64,000 nucleotides of DNA from Flavobacteriales bacterium. Its GTDB lineage: Bacteria > Bacteroidota > Bacteroidia > NS11-12g > UBA9320. The DNA is taken from contig JACJZV010000005.1 of NCBI GenBank assembly GCA_020635395.1, positions 124,001 through 188,000 of the forward strand. Direction: 5' to 3'. Within the stretch, counting starts at the first letter, position 1, and every line of letters begins with the position of its first letter. The notes below the pieces were generated by a model. The model did no database searches. It worked only from the letters and a program-made list of their open reading frames with translations, and had not been told where the DNA came from. A program made the translations under genes and the position numbers. Below, one piece after another: positions 16,808 to 25,680 of the stretch.

Positions 16808-18760
16808 TTATTCGCCAAGGCTCCATTTGAGCGGAACATTTGACCCGGCAGCAGATACCCGAACGTAACCTTGCATCTCTTGATGCAAAGCACTACAAAA
16901 ATCGGTACAGTAGAAAGGCCAAACACCTATTTGTTTTGGTTCCCAAATAAATGTTTCGGTTTGACCCGGCATAATGAGCAACTCAGAGGTATTAGCACCA
17001 ATCATAGCCACACCATGCGGTACGTCGTAGTCTTGCTCAAGGTTGGTAATATGGAAATACACTTTGTCTCCCACTTTTATACCTTCAATGTTATCGGGCG
17101 AGAAGTGAGAACGTACGGTGGTCATATATACATGCACCTGATTTCCATTTCTAACCACCTTGGTATCCTGCTCTTTTTTGGTTGCATAAGGATTGTGGTT
17201 GTCTTCTAAATTGTAATATTTTTTAGAACGAGGTTTAATCAAGTCCGCGGGACAACCGGCTGCGTAATGCGGTTCACCCACAGTCGGGAAATCGAGGAGC
17301 AACTCCATTTTCTCACCAGAAATATCATACAATTGAGCCGATTGGGTAACCTCTGGACCTGTAGGAATATATCTGTCTTTGGTAATTTTGTTCATTGCCA
17401 ACACGTATTTTCCAAATGGTTTACGTGAATTTCCGCCAGGAATCATCAAGTGACCAACAGAGTAGAATGTAGGTTGACGATCCACTACTTCCCATGTGCC
17501 AAGTTTCCATTTTACAACTTCCGAAGAAATGAAGAAAGTGGTATAAGCATATCCATTTCCATCAAATTCGGTATGAAGTGGGCCTAAGCCTGGTTGTTTT
17601 ACTACACCACCAATAACATCTTCGTATTTCAAAATTGGAATACCATACGCATCTCCGTCAAATTTTTTGGCTTCAATAGCGGCAATCATTTTGGTAAATG
17701 AATGAGCCGTAATCTCGGCTGCCAATTTTCCACTTCCAATAATGTATTCACCACTTGGGTCAACATCGCAACCGTGAGGAGACTTAGGTGTTGGAAGCAA
17801 ATAAACTGCACCTGGAATATCAATTGGATTCACGATCAAAACTTCTTTTTTCATGGTTGATGTAGCCATTTGGGTATGCTCATCGTACACATTGTGTGCA
17901 TAATTGGCTGGCATTTTTGTTCCTCCTCCTTTTGCAACATACTCTTCTATTACTTTCCAGTTTACAGCTGCAATAAAGTCTTTATCATTTTGCGAAGCGT
18001 TTACTTCCAATAATGAATTAGCTTCTTCAGAATTGTAGGTTGAGAAAAAGAACCAACCATGTGATTTTCCTCTGCCAGGGTGAGCTAAGTCGTAGTTAAA
18101 ACCAGGCATAATAACCTGAAACTTAAGATCCATGTGACCAGATGTATCAACACTAATAAAAGATAAAGCACCTTTAAAGTTACCTTTATATTCGCTTATT
18201 GGCAAATCTTTTTGTGGAACAGGAACCGAAAATCGGGTACCAGCCACAACATATTCGGTGTTTTCTGTTACAAACGACGAGCTATGGTTACCTGCACTAT
18301 TAGGTATTTAGATAATTTCGGCGGTTTCAAATGTACTTAGGTCAACACGTGCAATACGAGGGGTATTGTTTCCATTGGCAAAAACCCATCTTCCATCCAA
18401 TTCTCCGTTAGTTTGAGAAATATCAGGGTGATGCAAATCGTCCCATGGCACAAATCCATGAGAAGTGTTTAACATCGCTTTTGATTCTTCGTTAAATCCC
18501 CATGCTTTTTCAGCATCCATCGAAAACACTGGAATAACTTTAAACAATCTACCAGAGGGCAAACCATATACCGCAAGCTGACCGCTAAATCCTCCTGACA
18601 CGAAAGCGTAAAACTCATCGTGGTCGCCAGGTTTTACATACACTTTTTCGGCGGCGTTGCCCGAAATTGCACCTTTATTTTTTCCTGAATTATTCCCACA
18701 AGATTGCAAAATTGTAGCACCAAATACTGCAACTATTGCTATTTTAATTATCGATTTCAT
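16808..18760 (-). pseudogene. nosZ: nitrous oxide reductase (clade II) gene with in-frame TAA
   Basis: NosZ reduces N2O to N2 in the periplasm with a CuZ and a CuA centre. The frame is continuous from the ATG at 18760 to the stop at 16808 (650 codons before the stop, normal for Bacteroidota NosZ), except for one TAA at 18308-18310 (codon 151). Sequence on both sides is intact and in the same frame: ARVDLSTFETAEII, stop, IPNSAGNHSSSFVTENTEY. A lipoprotein signal ends at Cys21. The CuZ region motifs (DDLHHPD, PLHTEFDGNGYAYTTF) and the CuA site (FYCTDFCSALHQEMQGY) are all present. One base change (for example GAA to TAA) explains the break. It is either a nonsense mutation or a sequencing error. 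TAA is not used for selenocysteine or pyrrolysine, so recoding is unlikely. Confidence 0.93.
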
Positions 18761-18794
18761 TTTATATTACTTAAAATAATTTGCACTTAATTTA

Positions 18795-19358
18795 TCACTT
18801 TTTTTCAGCTGGAACCAATACTTTGTCAACAACATGCACAATGCCATTTCCTGCTGGAACAGAGGCAATTATGTTTGCTCCGCCAATTACTGGTTTGCCG
18901 TCAACAACCTCAACCAATACATCTTGGTTATTAGCTTGTCCAAGTTTTTTAAGCTTGGTTAAAATCTCTACACTCAAATTACCCGGAGTAACGTGGTATT
19001 CCAAAATATCTTTAAGTTTATCAATGTTTTCCGGCTTTAATAAAGTTTCAACAGTTCCTTCTGGAAGAGCTTTAAAAGCGTCATTGGTTGGTGCAAAAAC
19101 CGTTAGTGGTCCCACATTTACGAGGGCATTTTCAAGCTTGGCTGCTTGAACGGCAGCTACCAAAGTGGTATGATCTTTTGAACCAATAGCTATTTGCAAT
19201 GCATTGGGTTTGGAGCCATCATCGGCAATAAACGCCTGACCTGTTCTCTCTGTTGACTCACTGGCTGCAGTTGATTCGGTGTTGGTTGATTCTTTTTGAC
19301 AACTCATTATCGAAGATAAAAGAATCAACATTGTGAAAATACTAAATACTCGTTTCAT
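18795..19358 (-). CDS. fasciclin-domain lipoprotein of the nos operon
   Basis: 187 residues. A lipoprotein signal ends in MSCQKE. One fasciclin (FAS1) domain follows, with the usual motifs TLVAAVQAAKLENAL, TVFAPTNDAFKAL and ILEYHVTPGNL, ending IVHVVDKVLVPAEKK. FAS1 domains mediate protein or surface contacts; the role in N2O reduction is not known. It lies between the nos cytochrome and nosZ on the same strand (about 34-37 bp spacers) and so is part of the operon. Confidence 0.9.
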   Translation of the reverse strand: MKRVFSIFTMLILLSSIMSCQKESTNTESTAASESTERTGQAFIADDGSKPNALQIAIGSKDHTTLVAAVQAAKLENALVNVGPLTVFAPTNDAFKALPEGTVETLLKPENIDKLKDILEYHVTPGNLSVEILTKLKKLGQANNQDVLVEVVDGKPVIGGANIIASVPAGNGIVHVVDKVLVPAEKK

Positions 19359-19395
19359 AATGCTTACTTAATAATTGTATAATAAATAACAGGTT

Positions 19396-19869
19396 TTACA
19401 GGGTTCTAAAATATTCCAATACTTTTCGAGCCTCTTCTTCTGTTAAATTTTGGTTGGCCATTTGAGACCCATTAAACTCCATCATCAGCTTTTTTGCGAT
19501 TGGGTCTTCCTGAACCATTTGCACTGGATTCAAAATCATGTTCATAACCCATTCAGGCGAACGACGATCCAAGATTCCTTTTGGAGCCGGACCTGTGAAA
19601 TTGGCATCAGCTTTATGACAGGCTGTGCATTTGTCGGTAAAAATGGTTTCACCTTGAGCGGCCATTTCTTTATTAATTTCTCCCAATGTTACAGAACTTA
19701 CCGGGCCGATGCCTTTATTGTCCATCGGATTTGCTGCAACTTCCTCAGACGGCTTTGAAGTTGTCTGTTCTTCTGTTGTCTTTTCATCGTTATCTTTACT
19801 TCCAGAACATCCTACAAATAATAAAGAACTGATAGAGAATGCAATTAATAATGTGGTGAATTTTCTCAT
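19396..19869 (-). CDS. monohaem c-type cytochrome, first gene of nos operon
   Basis: 157 residues. The lipoprotein signal ends at Cys21 (LLFVGCSGSKD), followed by an acidic linker typical of surface-exposed Bacteroidota lipoproteins. The haem motif CTACH is at residues 81-85, and a Met ligand is likely in GSQMANQ. It probably donates electrons to NosZ, as small cytochromes in clade II nos clusters are thought to do. It is a paralogue of the cytochrome at 4237-4683. It is the first gene of the operon, with a promoter element 22 bp upstream of its ATG. Confidence 0.9.
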   Translation of the reverse strand: MRKFTTLLIAFSISSLLFVGCSGSKDNDEKTTEEQTTSKPSEEVAANPMDNKGIGPVSSVTLGEINKEMAAQGETIFTDKCTACHKADANFTGPAPKGILDRRSPEWVMNMILNPVQMVQEDPIAKKLMMEFNGSQMANQNLTEEEARKVLEYFRTL

Positions 19870-19891
19870 AAAAATTTTTTAATTAGTGCCG

Positions 19892-19899
19892 CAAATGTA
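19892..19899 (-). promoter_or_regulatory. -7 promoter element of nos operon (TACATTTG)
   Basis: On the minus strand TACATTTG fits TAnnTTTG and lies 22 bp before the first nos gene. A TTTTG sits 15-17 bp further upstream as a possible -33 element. The divergent Rrf2-type regulator gene shares this intergenic region. Confidence 0.55.
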
Positions 19900-20011
19900 A
19901 CAACATTTCCACAACAAAAGACATGAGTATCCTTTTTTTTGTATCGTTCTAAATAATTTTTACAACGCTCAAGTGCGTATTTTTGTCAAACATTATTTCA
20001 AAACAACTAAA

Positions 20012-20443
20012 GTGTTAACATTGTCATCAAAATACGCAATAAATGCGGTGGTATATTTGGCCATAAACAGTTCAGAATCTCAAAAAATTGATATTAGAGA
20101 AATATCAAAAGCCATTGATACGCCCACGCATTATCTTGCCAAAGTATTGCAAAAACTTGCTAAAGCAGAAATAATTAGTTCGACAAAAGGTCCGAACGGT
20201 GGTTTTTTTACAACCAAAGAAAACTTGGAAAGGAAGGTTATAGAAATATTCAAAGTTATAGACGGAGCCGATGTTTTTAGTGAATGTTTTTTGGGTTTGA
20301 AAAATTGCAACGACCTACGCCCCTGCCCTATTCATCATTTGGTTAAAGAGTACAAAGAACTTGTAACGGGAGATTTTTCTAAAAACTCGATTGGCCAATA
20401 CGCCGAACGTATAAAGTCGGGAAAGATGTTTCATCGAATTTAG
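20012..20443 (+). CDS. Rrf2-family Fe-S transcriptional regulator
   Basis: 143 residues from the GTG at 20012. An in-frame GTG at 19973 would add 13 residues, but family members start close to the L-S-x-K-x-Y-A-I motif, seen here as LTLSSKYAINAVVYLA. A winged-helix DNA-binding domain follows (DTPTHYLAKVLQKLAKAEII, SSTKGPNGGFF). Three Cys in ECFLGLKNCNDLRPCPIH (C-x6-C-x5-C) match the Fe-S cluster ligands of NsrR/IscR-type members. It is transcribed divergently from the nos operon, so it is likely its NO- or O2-sensing regulator; that role is inferred from position. Confidence 0.88.
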   Translation: MLTLSSKYAINAVVYLAINSSESQKIDIREISKAIDTPTHYLAKVLQKLAKAEIISSTKGPNGGFFTTKENLERKVIEIFKVIDGADVFSECFLGLKNCNDLRPCPIHHLVKEYKELVTGDFSKNSIGQYAERIKSGKMFHRI

Positions 20444-20566
20444 TGATTGGAATGCCCGAAATAAATTGAACACTTGGGGTTATAAAAATGGAGGGATTAA
20501 ATGCCCTAACACCTACACCAATACCAAAAAAAACCTACCTTCGTTTCAAATAAAAATAAAAACATT

Positions 20567-21274
20567 ATGAAAAAGTTGATGACCCTTACGCTGTTTTTAA
20601 CCTCTTTAGTTGCATTCGCTCAAACAAAACATATCTATTGCATACCCGGCACCGGAACGGATTACCGCATTTTTACCAAAATGGTTTTTGATACGGGTTA
20701 TGTAGTTCACTATGTTGACTACGTATTGCCCGACAGTGGCAGTAGCATGAACGATTACGCCCACAAACTGGCCGAACAGATTGACACCACCCAACCTTAC
20801 ATTATCATCGGGGCATCGCTGGGGGGTATGTTGGCTGTGGAAATGGCCGACTTTTTGCATCCGGAAAAAGTCATTTTGATTGCCTCAGCAAAAACGGTGG
20901 ATGAGCTACCATATCGGTATAAATTTCAGAAAAAAGTGCCGATACAACGGTTGGTTTCGGGTGAGGTTATTAAAACCAGTACCCTCATTTTGCAACCGTT
21001 GGTGGAACCGGACAGAAATAAAGAAAAAGAAACCTTTATTGCCATGTTGCACGACAAAGACCCCATTTTTATGAAACGTGCGGTTGACATGATTCTTGAT
21101 TGGGAACGCACCGAATACGACTCCACGCTGATTGTGCATATACACGGCAACCACGACAAAACCATTCCATACCGAAACGTTACCGCCGACTACACCATCG
21201 AAAAAGGTTCGCATGTGATGTGTTTTACCCGCTCAGAAGAGATTAGTGCCATTGTGCGGGAGGTATTGCCATAG
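20567..21274 (+). CDS. exported alpha/beta hydrolase
   Basis: 235 residues. A Sec signal peptide ends near AFAQ (residues 1-19). The fold motifs are clear: oxyanion-type HIYCIPGTGTD, nucleophile elbow GASLGG (Ser), acid in HGNHDKTIP and His in GSHVMCF. The catalytic triad therefore appears complete. Substrate unknown. It is a single gene with a TACCTTCG promoter-like element about 22 bp before its ATG. The neighbours (nos regulator upstream, unknown exported protein downstream) do not point to a pathway. Confidence 0.82.
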   Translation: MKKLMTLTLFLTSLVAFAQTKHIYCIPGTGTDYRIFTKMVFDTGYVVHYVDYVLPDSGSSMNDYAHKLAEQIDTTQPYIIIGASLGGMLAVEMADFLHPEKVILIASAKTVDELPYRYKFQKKVPIQRLVSGEVIKTSTLILQPLVEPDRNKEKETFIAMLHDKDPIFMKRAVDMILDWERTEYDSTLIVHIHGNHDKTIPYRNVTADYTIEKGSHVMCFTRSEEISAIVREVLP

Positions 21275-21381
21275 GTTTTTAAACCATTTAGAAATTAAGT
21301 TCATCAAGATTGAAGAAAAAAAGCAGAACCTTAAAGAGAGAACATGAATGGCATCGGTATTTTAATTATATTCGCCTCACA

Positions 21382-21966
21382 ATGAAACACATCTATACAC
21401 TTTTCCTGCTTCTATCTGTTATTTCTCAAAAATCACTTTGTCAGGATAGCTCGGCCTCTTATTATAGTGGCTATGATGAATGGGATGATTATTTTATGCC
21501 CGGAATTGGTTATCGGTCATACTACCCTATAAATAAAAAAGATCTCGGGGTGTATAATGGCTTTGTAACCGAATTTGTTATTTATGCCCGAGCTAAGGGT
21601 AAAAATAAAAACCACATTTATACACCATCTCCATCAAGGGTTAAAACGTATGGAAATCTGTGTATCTTAAACAGCACAGAACCCACGGCCAAAAAGATTT
21701 TCTTTTCAAATATTGGCATCAATCTTTCTTTTGAGGGCAGGGCTCAAAGAAAATACTGTATTCCAATTTTTGGTCTTGAGGTAGGTGGCTTGTATCAACG
21801 AAATTTTTCAACCTTCCAGTTTTCACCCACGGTGGGCGTTCAGCTATTGTCTAACAAAAAAGCATTGCTGAGCATTCAGGGTTCAAAACTTTATACAAAC
21901 AAGTTATTTGACGAATACAGCGGTTTTACTGTGTCTGCAACGTTTAACGTGCTACTTTGGAATTAA
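21382..21966 (+). CDS. exported protein of unknown function, possibly outer membrane
   Basis: 194 residues from the ATG at 21382, chosen because MKHIYTLFLLLSVISQKSLC is a good Sec signal; the in-frame extension upstream is basic and unsupported. The mature protein alternates short hydrophobic strands (IGINLSFEGRAQR, IPIFGLEVGGLYQ, FSPTVGVQLLSNK) and ends in FNVLLWN, with a terminal aromatic region. This suggests a small outer-membrane beta barrel. I do not recognise the family. It lies 108 bp after the hydrolase gene. Confidence 0.6.
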   Translation: MKHIYTLFLLLSVISQKSLCQDSSASYYSGYDEWDDYFMPGIGYRSYYPINKKDLGVYNGFVTEFVIYARAKGKNKNHIYTPSPSRVKTYGNLCILNSTEPTAKKIFFSNIGINLSFEGRAQRKYCIPIFGLEVGGLYQRNFSTFQFSPTVGVQLLSNKKALLSIQGSKLYTNKLFDEYSGFTVSATFNVLLWN

Positions 21967-22015
21967 TCGCGTTTTTATCCTTCCCAAAAAAGGTAGCAAC
22001 CATCACTGAATACCC

Positions 22016-22894
22016 ATGCCTCACGAAGTTCAGGTAAAATCCGTTTTAAATAAAAAGAAAAGCCGCGATTCGTGGTTTTTGGACGATTATACCCTCAATT
22101 TATACAGCAGCTGTTCGTTTAATTGTTTGTATTGCTACATACGGGGCAGCAAGTATGGCACCAACTTAGAATCAAGTCTTTCGGTAAAAATAAATGCCAT
22201 TGAATTGTTGGATAAGCAATTGGCCAATCGGGCAAAAAAAGGACAGTTTGGATACATTGTGATGTCATCGGCCACCGACCCTTATTTGCAAATTGAAAAG
22301 AAATATGAACTAACCCGAAAAGCTCTGGAAGTGATTGCCAAACACCGTTTTCCGTTGCATGTTTTAACCAAATCGAGCCTGATAGAACGCGATATTGATT
22401 TACTGCACCGCATCAACCAGATAGCCATTTTACCCCCCGAACTCAGCCACAAACCCGGTGTGGTTGCCTCCTTTTCGTTTAGCACGTTGCAAGATGAGGT
22501 TGGCCGCATATTTGAGCCAGGAGCTACCAAACCGAGCGAACGTCTAATAACCATGCAAAAAATGATAGACGAAGGCTTCCATTGTGGGGTAAGTTTTATG
22601 CCGCTTCTGCCGTTTATTTCTGACACCACAGAGCAACTGCATTTTGCTTTTAGTACATTCAAAAAAATGGGTGTAAAATATGTAATGCCCAGCACCATCA
22701 CCCTGTTTGGCAACCAAAAAGCCGATAGCAAAACCCTCATGTTAAATGCCATTGCCAAGCACTACCCACACCTGTTGGAGCGATACCACCGCTATTTTTA
22801 CCATTCCGACTATATGCCGGCCTATTATCAAAAAGCGTTCACGGCCAAAATGAAAGAACTCCTGGCAGAATATGGATTGAGCGGGAGGATTTAG
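22016..22894 (+). CDS. SPL-family radical SAM protein
   Basis: 292 residues. The radical SAM cluster motif is CSFNCLYCY (C-x3-C-x2-C) at about residues 38-46, preceded by SRDSWFLDDYTLNLYSS. The motif SSATDPYLQIEKKYELTR is characteristic of the spore photoproduct lyase-like (SplB/Rv2578c) group. The true SPL enzyme repairs UV photoproducts, but this sub-group in non-spore-formers is not characterised, and DNA repair should not be assumed. No partner gene is evident. The protein is full length for the group. Confidence 0.85.
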   Translation: MPHEVQVKSVLNKKKSRDSWFLDDYTLNLYSSCSFNCLYCYIRGSKYGTNLESSLSVKINAIELLDKQLANRAKKGQFGYIVMSSATDPYLQIEKKYELTRKALEVIAKHRFPLHVLTKSSLIERDIDLLHRINQIAILPPELSHKPGVVASFSFSTLQDEVGRIFEPGATKPSERLITMQKMIDEGFHCGVSFMPLLPFISDTTEQLHFAFSTFKKMGVKYVMPSTITLFGNQKADSKTLMLNAIAKHYPHLLERYHRYFYHSDYMPAYYQKAFTAKMKELLAEYGLSGRI

Positions 22895-22989
22895 GTTGGG
22901 TTTTGTGGTGGGAATCATCAGTTTACGTTGAGAATCTGACATTACAATTATTCCTTTATTTTTGCCTAAAGAACCCTAAAATAAATTTT

Positions 22990-23553
22990 ATGGAAAAATT
23001 CAAAAAAGCATTTAAGTTCCAGCTAAAATGGCTTACAATTCTCGGTTTACTCGCAATAATCGTTGGGATACTTATTGACGAACTTGATAGACGTAGCTAC
23101 AAAAAAATTACCGTTGAGGAATTTACTAAAATCGCTATTCAGGAGGGTGTCACAGATTTTCGGCATTATAATGATGAATTAATTGGCAGTAGATTTGAAA
23201 TGAGAACCCCATCAGGTAAAAAATATTACCATGATAGCTATTTATTTAGCGACGAAAGGTTTGATTTTCAAAATATGATAATTGAAAAATTTGGAAGTTG
23301 TGGTCAAGGATCTAAATTGTCGTTTTATTCATCTGGAATGCCAATAATTATTGGTTTGGTTGTTGGGATACTCCTATTTAATGCTATAATTTTACTGTGG
23401 TTTGTGGCATTTTTCAATCTACTAAACAGCGAGTTTAAAGAAAACCATAATAAATGGATTTGGTTTATTAGTTTCATTTTTTTGCCTTTAATAACTCCAC
23501 TGTATTATATGTTAATCTCTGACAAGCAGAAAAGGGATTGGACACCAAAATGA
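22990..23553 (+). CDS. membrane protein of unknown function
   Basis: 187 residues from the ATG at 22990. The in-frame upstream part has no support, and a TATTTTTG promoter-like element lies about 25 bp before this ATG. Helices are at residues about 13-32, 115-140 and 154-175. A soluble loop (residues 35-110) has KITVEEFTKIAIQEGVTDF. No known domain recognised. Confidence 0.6.
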   Translation: MEKFKKAFKFQLKWLTILGLLAIIVGILIDELDRRSYKKITVEEFTKIAIQEGVTDFRHYNDELIGSRFEMRTPSGKKYYHDSYLFSDERFDFQNMIIEKFGSCGQGSKLSFYSSGMPIIIGLVVGILLFNAIILLWFVAFFNLLNSEFKENHNKWIWFISFIFLPLITPLYYMLISDKQKRDWTPK

Positions 23554-23632
23554 AAGTTTACTCGGAACAATAAGAAAGATTGAAGGAGTTTTGTTTTCCC
23601 TTTGAAATTTTATAGAATACATTTTGATTTCT

Positions 23633-23706
23633 TCGAGATGCTTCACATCCGCTCTGCATGGCGGATTTTCTTTGTCGTCATGCAGAGGCTTGCCGCTAAA
23701 TCTCGA
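23633..23706. repeat. long palindromic REP-like element
   Basis: Nested inverted repeats: the outer arms TCGAGAT and ATCTCGA (about 23633-23639 and 23700-23706), and the inner arms CTCTGCATG (23652-23660) and CATGCAGAG (23679-23687). They fold into one long hairpin. This is of the kind dispersed in Bacteroidota genomes; only one copy is present in this window. Confidence 0.65.
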
Positions 23707-23774
23707 TTTTGGGCAGAAAAATGATATATTCGCAAGAAAAAGAACTACAAACAGCACCTAAAATAAGAGTAGAA

Positions 23775-24326
23775 ATGAAACAAATCAGAAAAATCTTAGC
23801 TCTTTTTGCATTAACAATATTGGCTCAACACCAAATTGTTGCCAAAACAATTCCCATTTCGGTTGATTCAACATTTGCCCATATTGAAACCATTACGGAA
23901 ATAAAAGTCATCGGCTATACAGGTGATTCCATAATGCAATACGTTGACATAAAAAACCATGACACGCTAGCATTGGAGTGCAAATGGAAACAATATGGAG
24001 AATCATTTAGTAAGTTGATGAAAGAGCGAGATTCAAGCTATAACTCTTTAGAAGGCACTTTCCCTGAAATTGGTGAAACAGTTTTTATGATTTCATATAA
24101 CACCTATGGCCGAAACAGGCTGCTTTTTGCCAAAAAAGAAAATGGCTTTTATAGATTTTGGGATCCAGAGTCTATACCACTTGCCAACTCTGTGTTTTTC
24201 ATTTCAAAAGATACTAAGTTTAAGCCAACCGCCTATTGCCAAAACTACTACCAAACAGAAACCGAATTTCATTGCTCTGACGGTTTTTTGATGGAGCAAT
24301 CTGCATTCGAAGAGTTAAGAAAATAA
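23775..24326 (+). CDS. exported protein of unknown function
   Basis: 183 residues from the ATG at 23775, where MKQIRKILALFALTILAQ starts a Sec signal; an upstream ATG at 23721 would precede the signal by 18 residues. The mature part contains TFPEIGETVFMISYNTYGRN and ends in HCSDGFLMEQSAFEELRK. No recognised domain or active site. It is followed after 4 bp by another small exported gene, so the two are likely one operon. Confidence 0.6.
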   Translation: MKQIRKILALFALTILAQHQIVAKTIPISVDSTFAHIETITEIKVIGYTGDSIMQYVDIKNHDTLALECKWKQYGESFSKLMKERDSSYNSLEGTFPEIGETVFMISYNTYGRNRLLFAKKENGFYRFWDPESIPLANSVFFISKDTKFKPTAYCQNYYQTETEFHCSDGFLMEQSAFEELRK

Positions 24327-24330
24327 AAAC

Positions 24331-24699
24331 ATGTCAATAAAAATAAAATTTACCACCCTCCTACTTTTTATTTCTTCAGTGGGTTTTGGCCAAGACTTGG
24401 CCAACCAAAAAACCGAAAATCATTTGCAGATACCAGGAACAAACGTGTTTATGATTCCTCCCGACTCCTTTGAGGTTTCCGGTAATTTTAAAGGGTTTCA
24501 AAATCCTTCCGACAAAAATTCTATTATTATGCTGACGGAATTTCCCGGCCCATTTTCTAAAGTTACAAAAGGGCTTAACGTCAAAAAGCTAAAAGCAATA
24601 GGTATGGAATTAAAAACAAGTACTGAAATTAAAATTGGGGAATATAATGGATTTCTCTTTGAATTGGAACAGCCAGTTGCCAACGCCATGGTGTTTTAG
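24331..24699 (+). CDS. exported protein, probably C-terminally truncated
   Basis: 122 residues with a Sec signal (MSIKIKFTTLLLFISSVGFG). The body (IPGTNVFMIPPDSFEV, IIMLTEFPGPFSKVTKG, IGEYNGFLFELEQ) resembles Bacteroidota exported proteins that I would expect to continue with one more beta-hairpin segment. The frame stops at a TAG (24697-24699), just 46 bp before the KilA-N gene, at the left edge of the second accessory region. After the TAG the same frame encodes CKFVLVYG, which looks like the expected continuation, so a nonsense or insertion event is possible. This reading is tentative. Confidence 0.5.
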   Translation: MSIKIKFTTLLLFISSVGFGQDLANQKTENHLQIPGTNVFMIPPDSFEVSGNFKGFQNPSDKNSIIMLTEFPGPFSKVTKGLNVKKLKAIGMELKTSTEIKIGEYNGFLFELEQPVANAMVF

Positions 24700-24727
24700 A
24701 TTCAACAATTAAGTCAAGCACAATTTT

Positions 24728-24735
24728 GTAAATTT
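24728..24735 (+). promoter_or_regulatory. -7 promoter element of KilA-N gene (TAAATTTG)
   Basis: TAAATTTG fits the TAnnTTTG consensus. It is only 10 bp upstream of the ATG at 24746, implying a very short or absent 5' leader. Confidence 0.45.
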
Positions 24736-24745
24736 GTTCTTGTAT

Positions 24746-25561
24746 ATGGTAAAAAACAAGAAAATAGAAGTTGAAGGGAAAGAAATCACGGTAATCCTTG
24801 AGAAAGAACAAGAATACATTTCGTTAACGGATATGCTGAAAGCAAAAGACGGAGATTTCTTCATTTCCGACTGGCTTCGCAATAGAAACACAGTGGAGTA
24901 CCTTGGGATTTGGGAATCCGTTTACAATCCGGATTTTAATTATGGCGAATTTGCCACAATTAAAAGTCAAGCAGGTTTGAATAGCTACAAACTAAGTGTA
25001 AAAGATTGGACAGAAAAAACCAATGCAATCGGACTAAAGGCAAAAGCTGGAAGATATGGGGGAACTTATGCACATCCGGATATCGCATTTGAGTTTGGAA
25101 TGTGGATTAGCCCACAGTTCAAAATATATTTAGTAAAAGAGTTTCAACGCTTAAAAACCGATGAAAATAATCGACTAAAACTGGAATGGAACTTACAGCG
25201 AACCTTAGCCAAAGTAAATTATCAAATTCATACAGATGCCATAAAAGAAAAGCTAATTCCAAAAGAAATCACGAAACAACAGACAAGTTATGTTTACGCG
25301 AATGAAGCCGATATATTGAATGTTGCTCTCTTCGGAATAACTGCAAAAGAGTGGAGAGAATATAGTCCTGATAAGAAAGGAAATATCAGAGATTATGCGA
25401 CTTTGGAACAATTAGTAGTATTGAGCAATATGGAAAGCATAAATGCCCTACTTATTGGACAGGGTTTGGAACAGGGAAAAAGGTTAATTCAACTCAATAA
25501 AGTAGCAATTAGCCAAATGAAATCTTTGCTTGAAAGTAAGTCTATCAACAAATTAAAATAA
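24746..25561 (+). CDS. KilA-N domain protein
   Basis: 271 residues from the ATG at 24746; a TTG 12 bp upstream is also in frame but is not needed. The KilA-N domain occupies about the first 130 residues (DYISLTDM-like EYISLTDMLK, FISDWLRNRNTVEYLGIWE, LKAKAGRYGGTYAHPDIAFE). The C-terminal part (NVALFGITAKEWREYSPDKK, DYATLEQLVVLSNMES) matches the common chromosomal Bacteroidota form. KilA-N is a DNA-binding domain best known from phage and large DNA viruses; in these free-standing proteins the role is unknown. It is followed by a full R1 spacer repeat beginning CCAATCGAG, but no complementary GTT start motif was found upstream. Confidence 0.87.
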   Translation: MVKNKKIEVEGKEITVILEKEQEYISLTDMLKAKDGDFFISDWLRNRNTVEYLGIWESVYNPDFNYGEFATIKSQAGLNSYKLSVKDWTEKTNAIGLKAKAGRYGGTYAHPDIAFEFGMWISPQFKIYLVKEFQRLKTDENNRLKLEWNLQRTLAKVNYQIHTDAIKEKLIPKEITKQQTSYVYANEADILNVALFGITAKEWREYSPDKKGNIRDYATLEQLVVLSNMESINALLIGQGLEQGKRLIQLNKVAISQMKSLLESKSINKLK

Positions 25562-25586
25562 AACCTAAAATAAACAACGAACCGCC

Positions 25587-25658
25587 AATCGAGTAGGCCG
25601 CTCTTCCCATAAATGGGTAGAGTACACCTCTCGCACCACTCCCGATAGCTATCGGGAT
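25587..25658 (+). repeat. dispersed spacer repeat R1, copy 2 (full)
   Basis: AATCGAGTAGGCCG, then the hairpin CTCTTCCCATAAATGGGTAGAG, then TACACCTCTCGCACCACT, then the palindrome TCCCGATAGCTATCGGGA (25640-25657). It matches the copy at 31570-31642 along its length. Confidence 0.8.
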
Positions 25659-25680
25659 ACCCAGAACGCAAAGCTGCAAA

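Noticed and set aside
18245..18310. Separate genes for the two halves of nosZ, the second starting at GTG 18247
   Set aside because: Both halves are in the same frame, separated only by one TAA and 20 further codons that match NosZ sequence (IPNSAGNHSS). A split gene with a fresh start would leave the CuA part without an export signal.
19921..19960. Inverted-repeat operator in the nos/Rrf2 intergenic region
   Set aside because: GTATC occurs twice around a T-run but as a direct, not inverted, repeat; no convincing palindrome was found.
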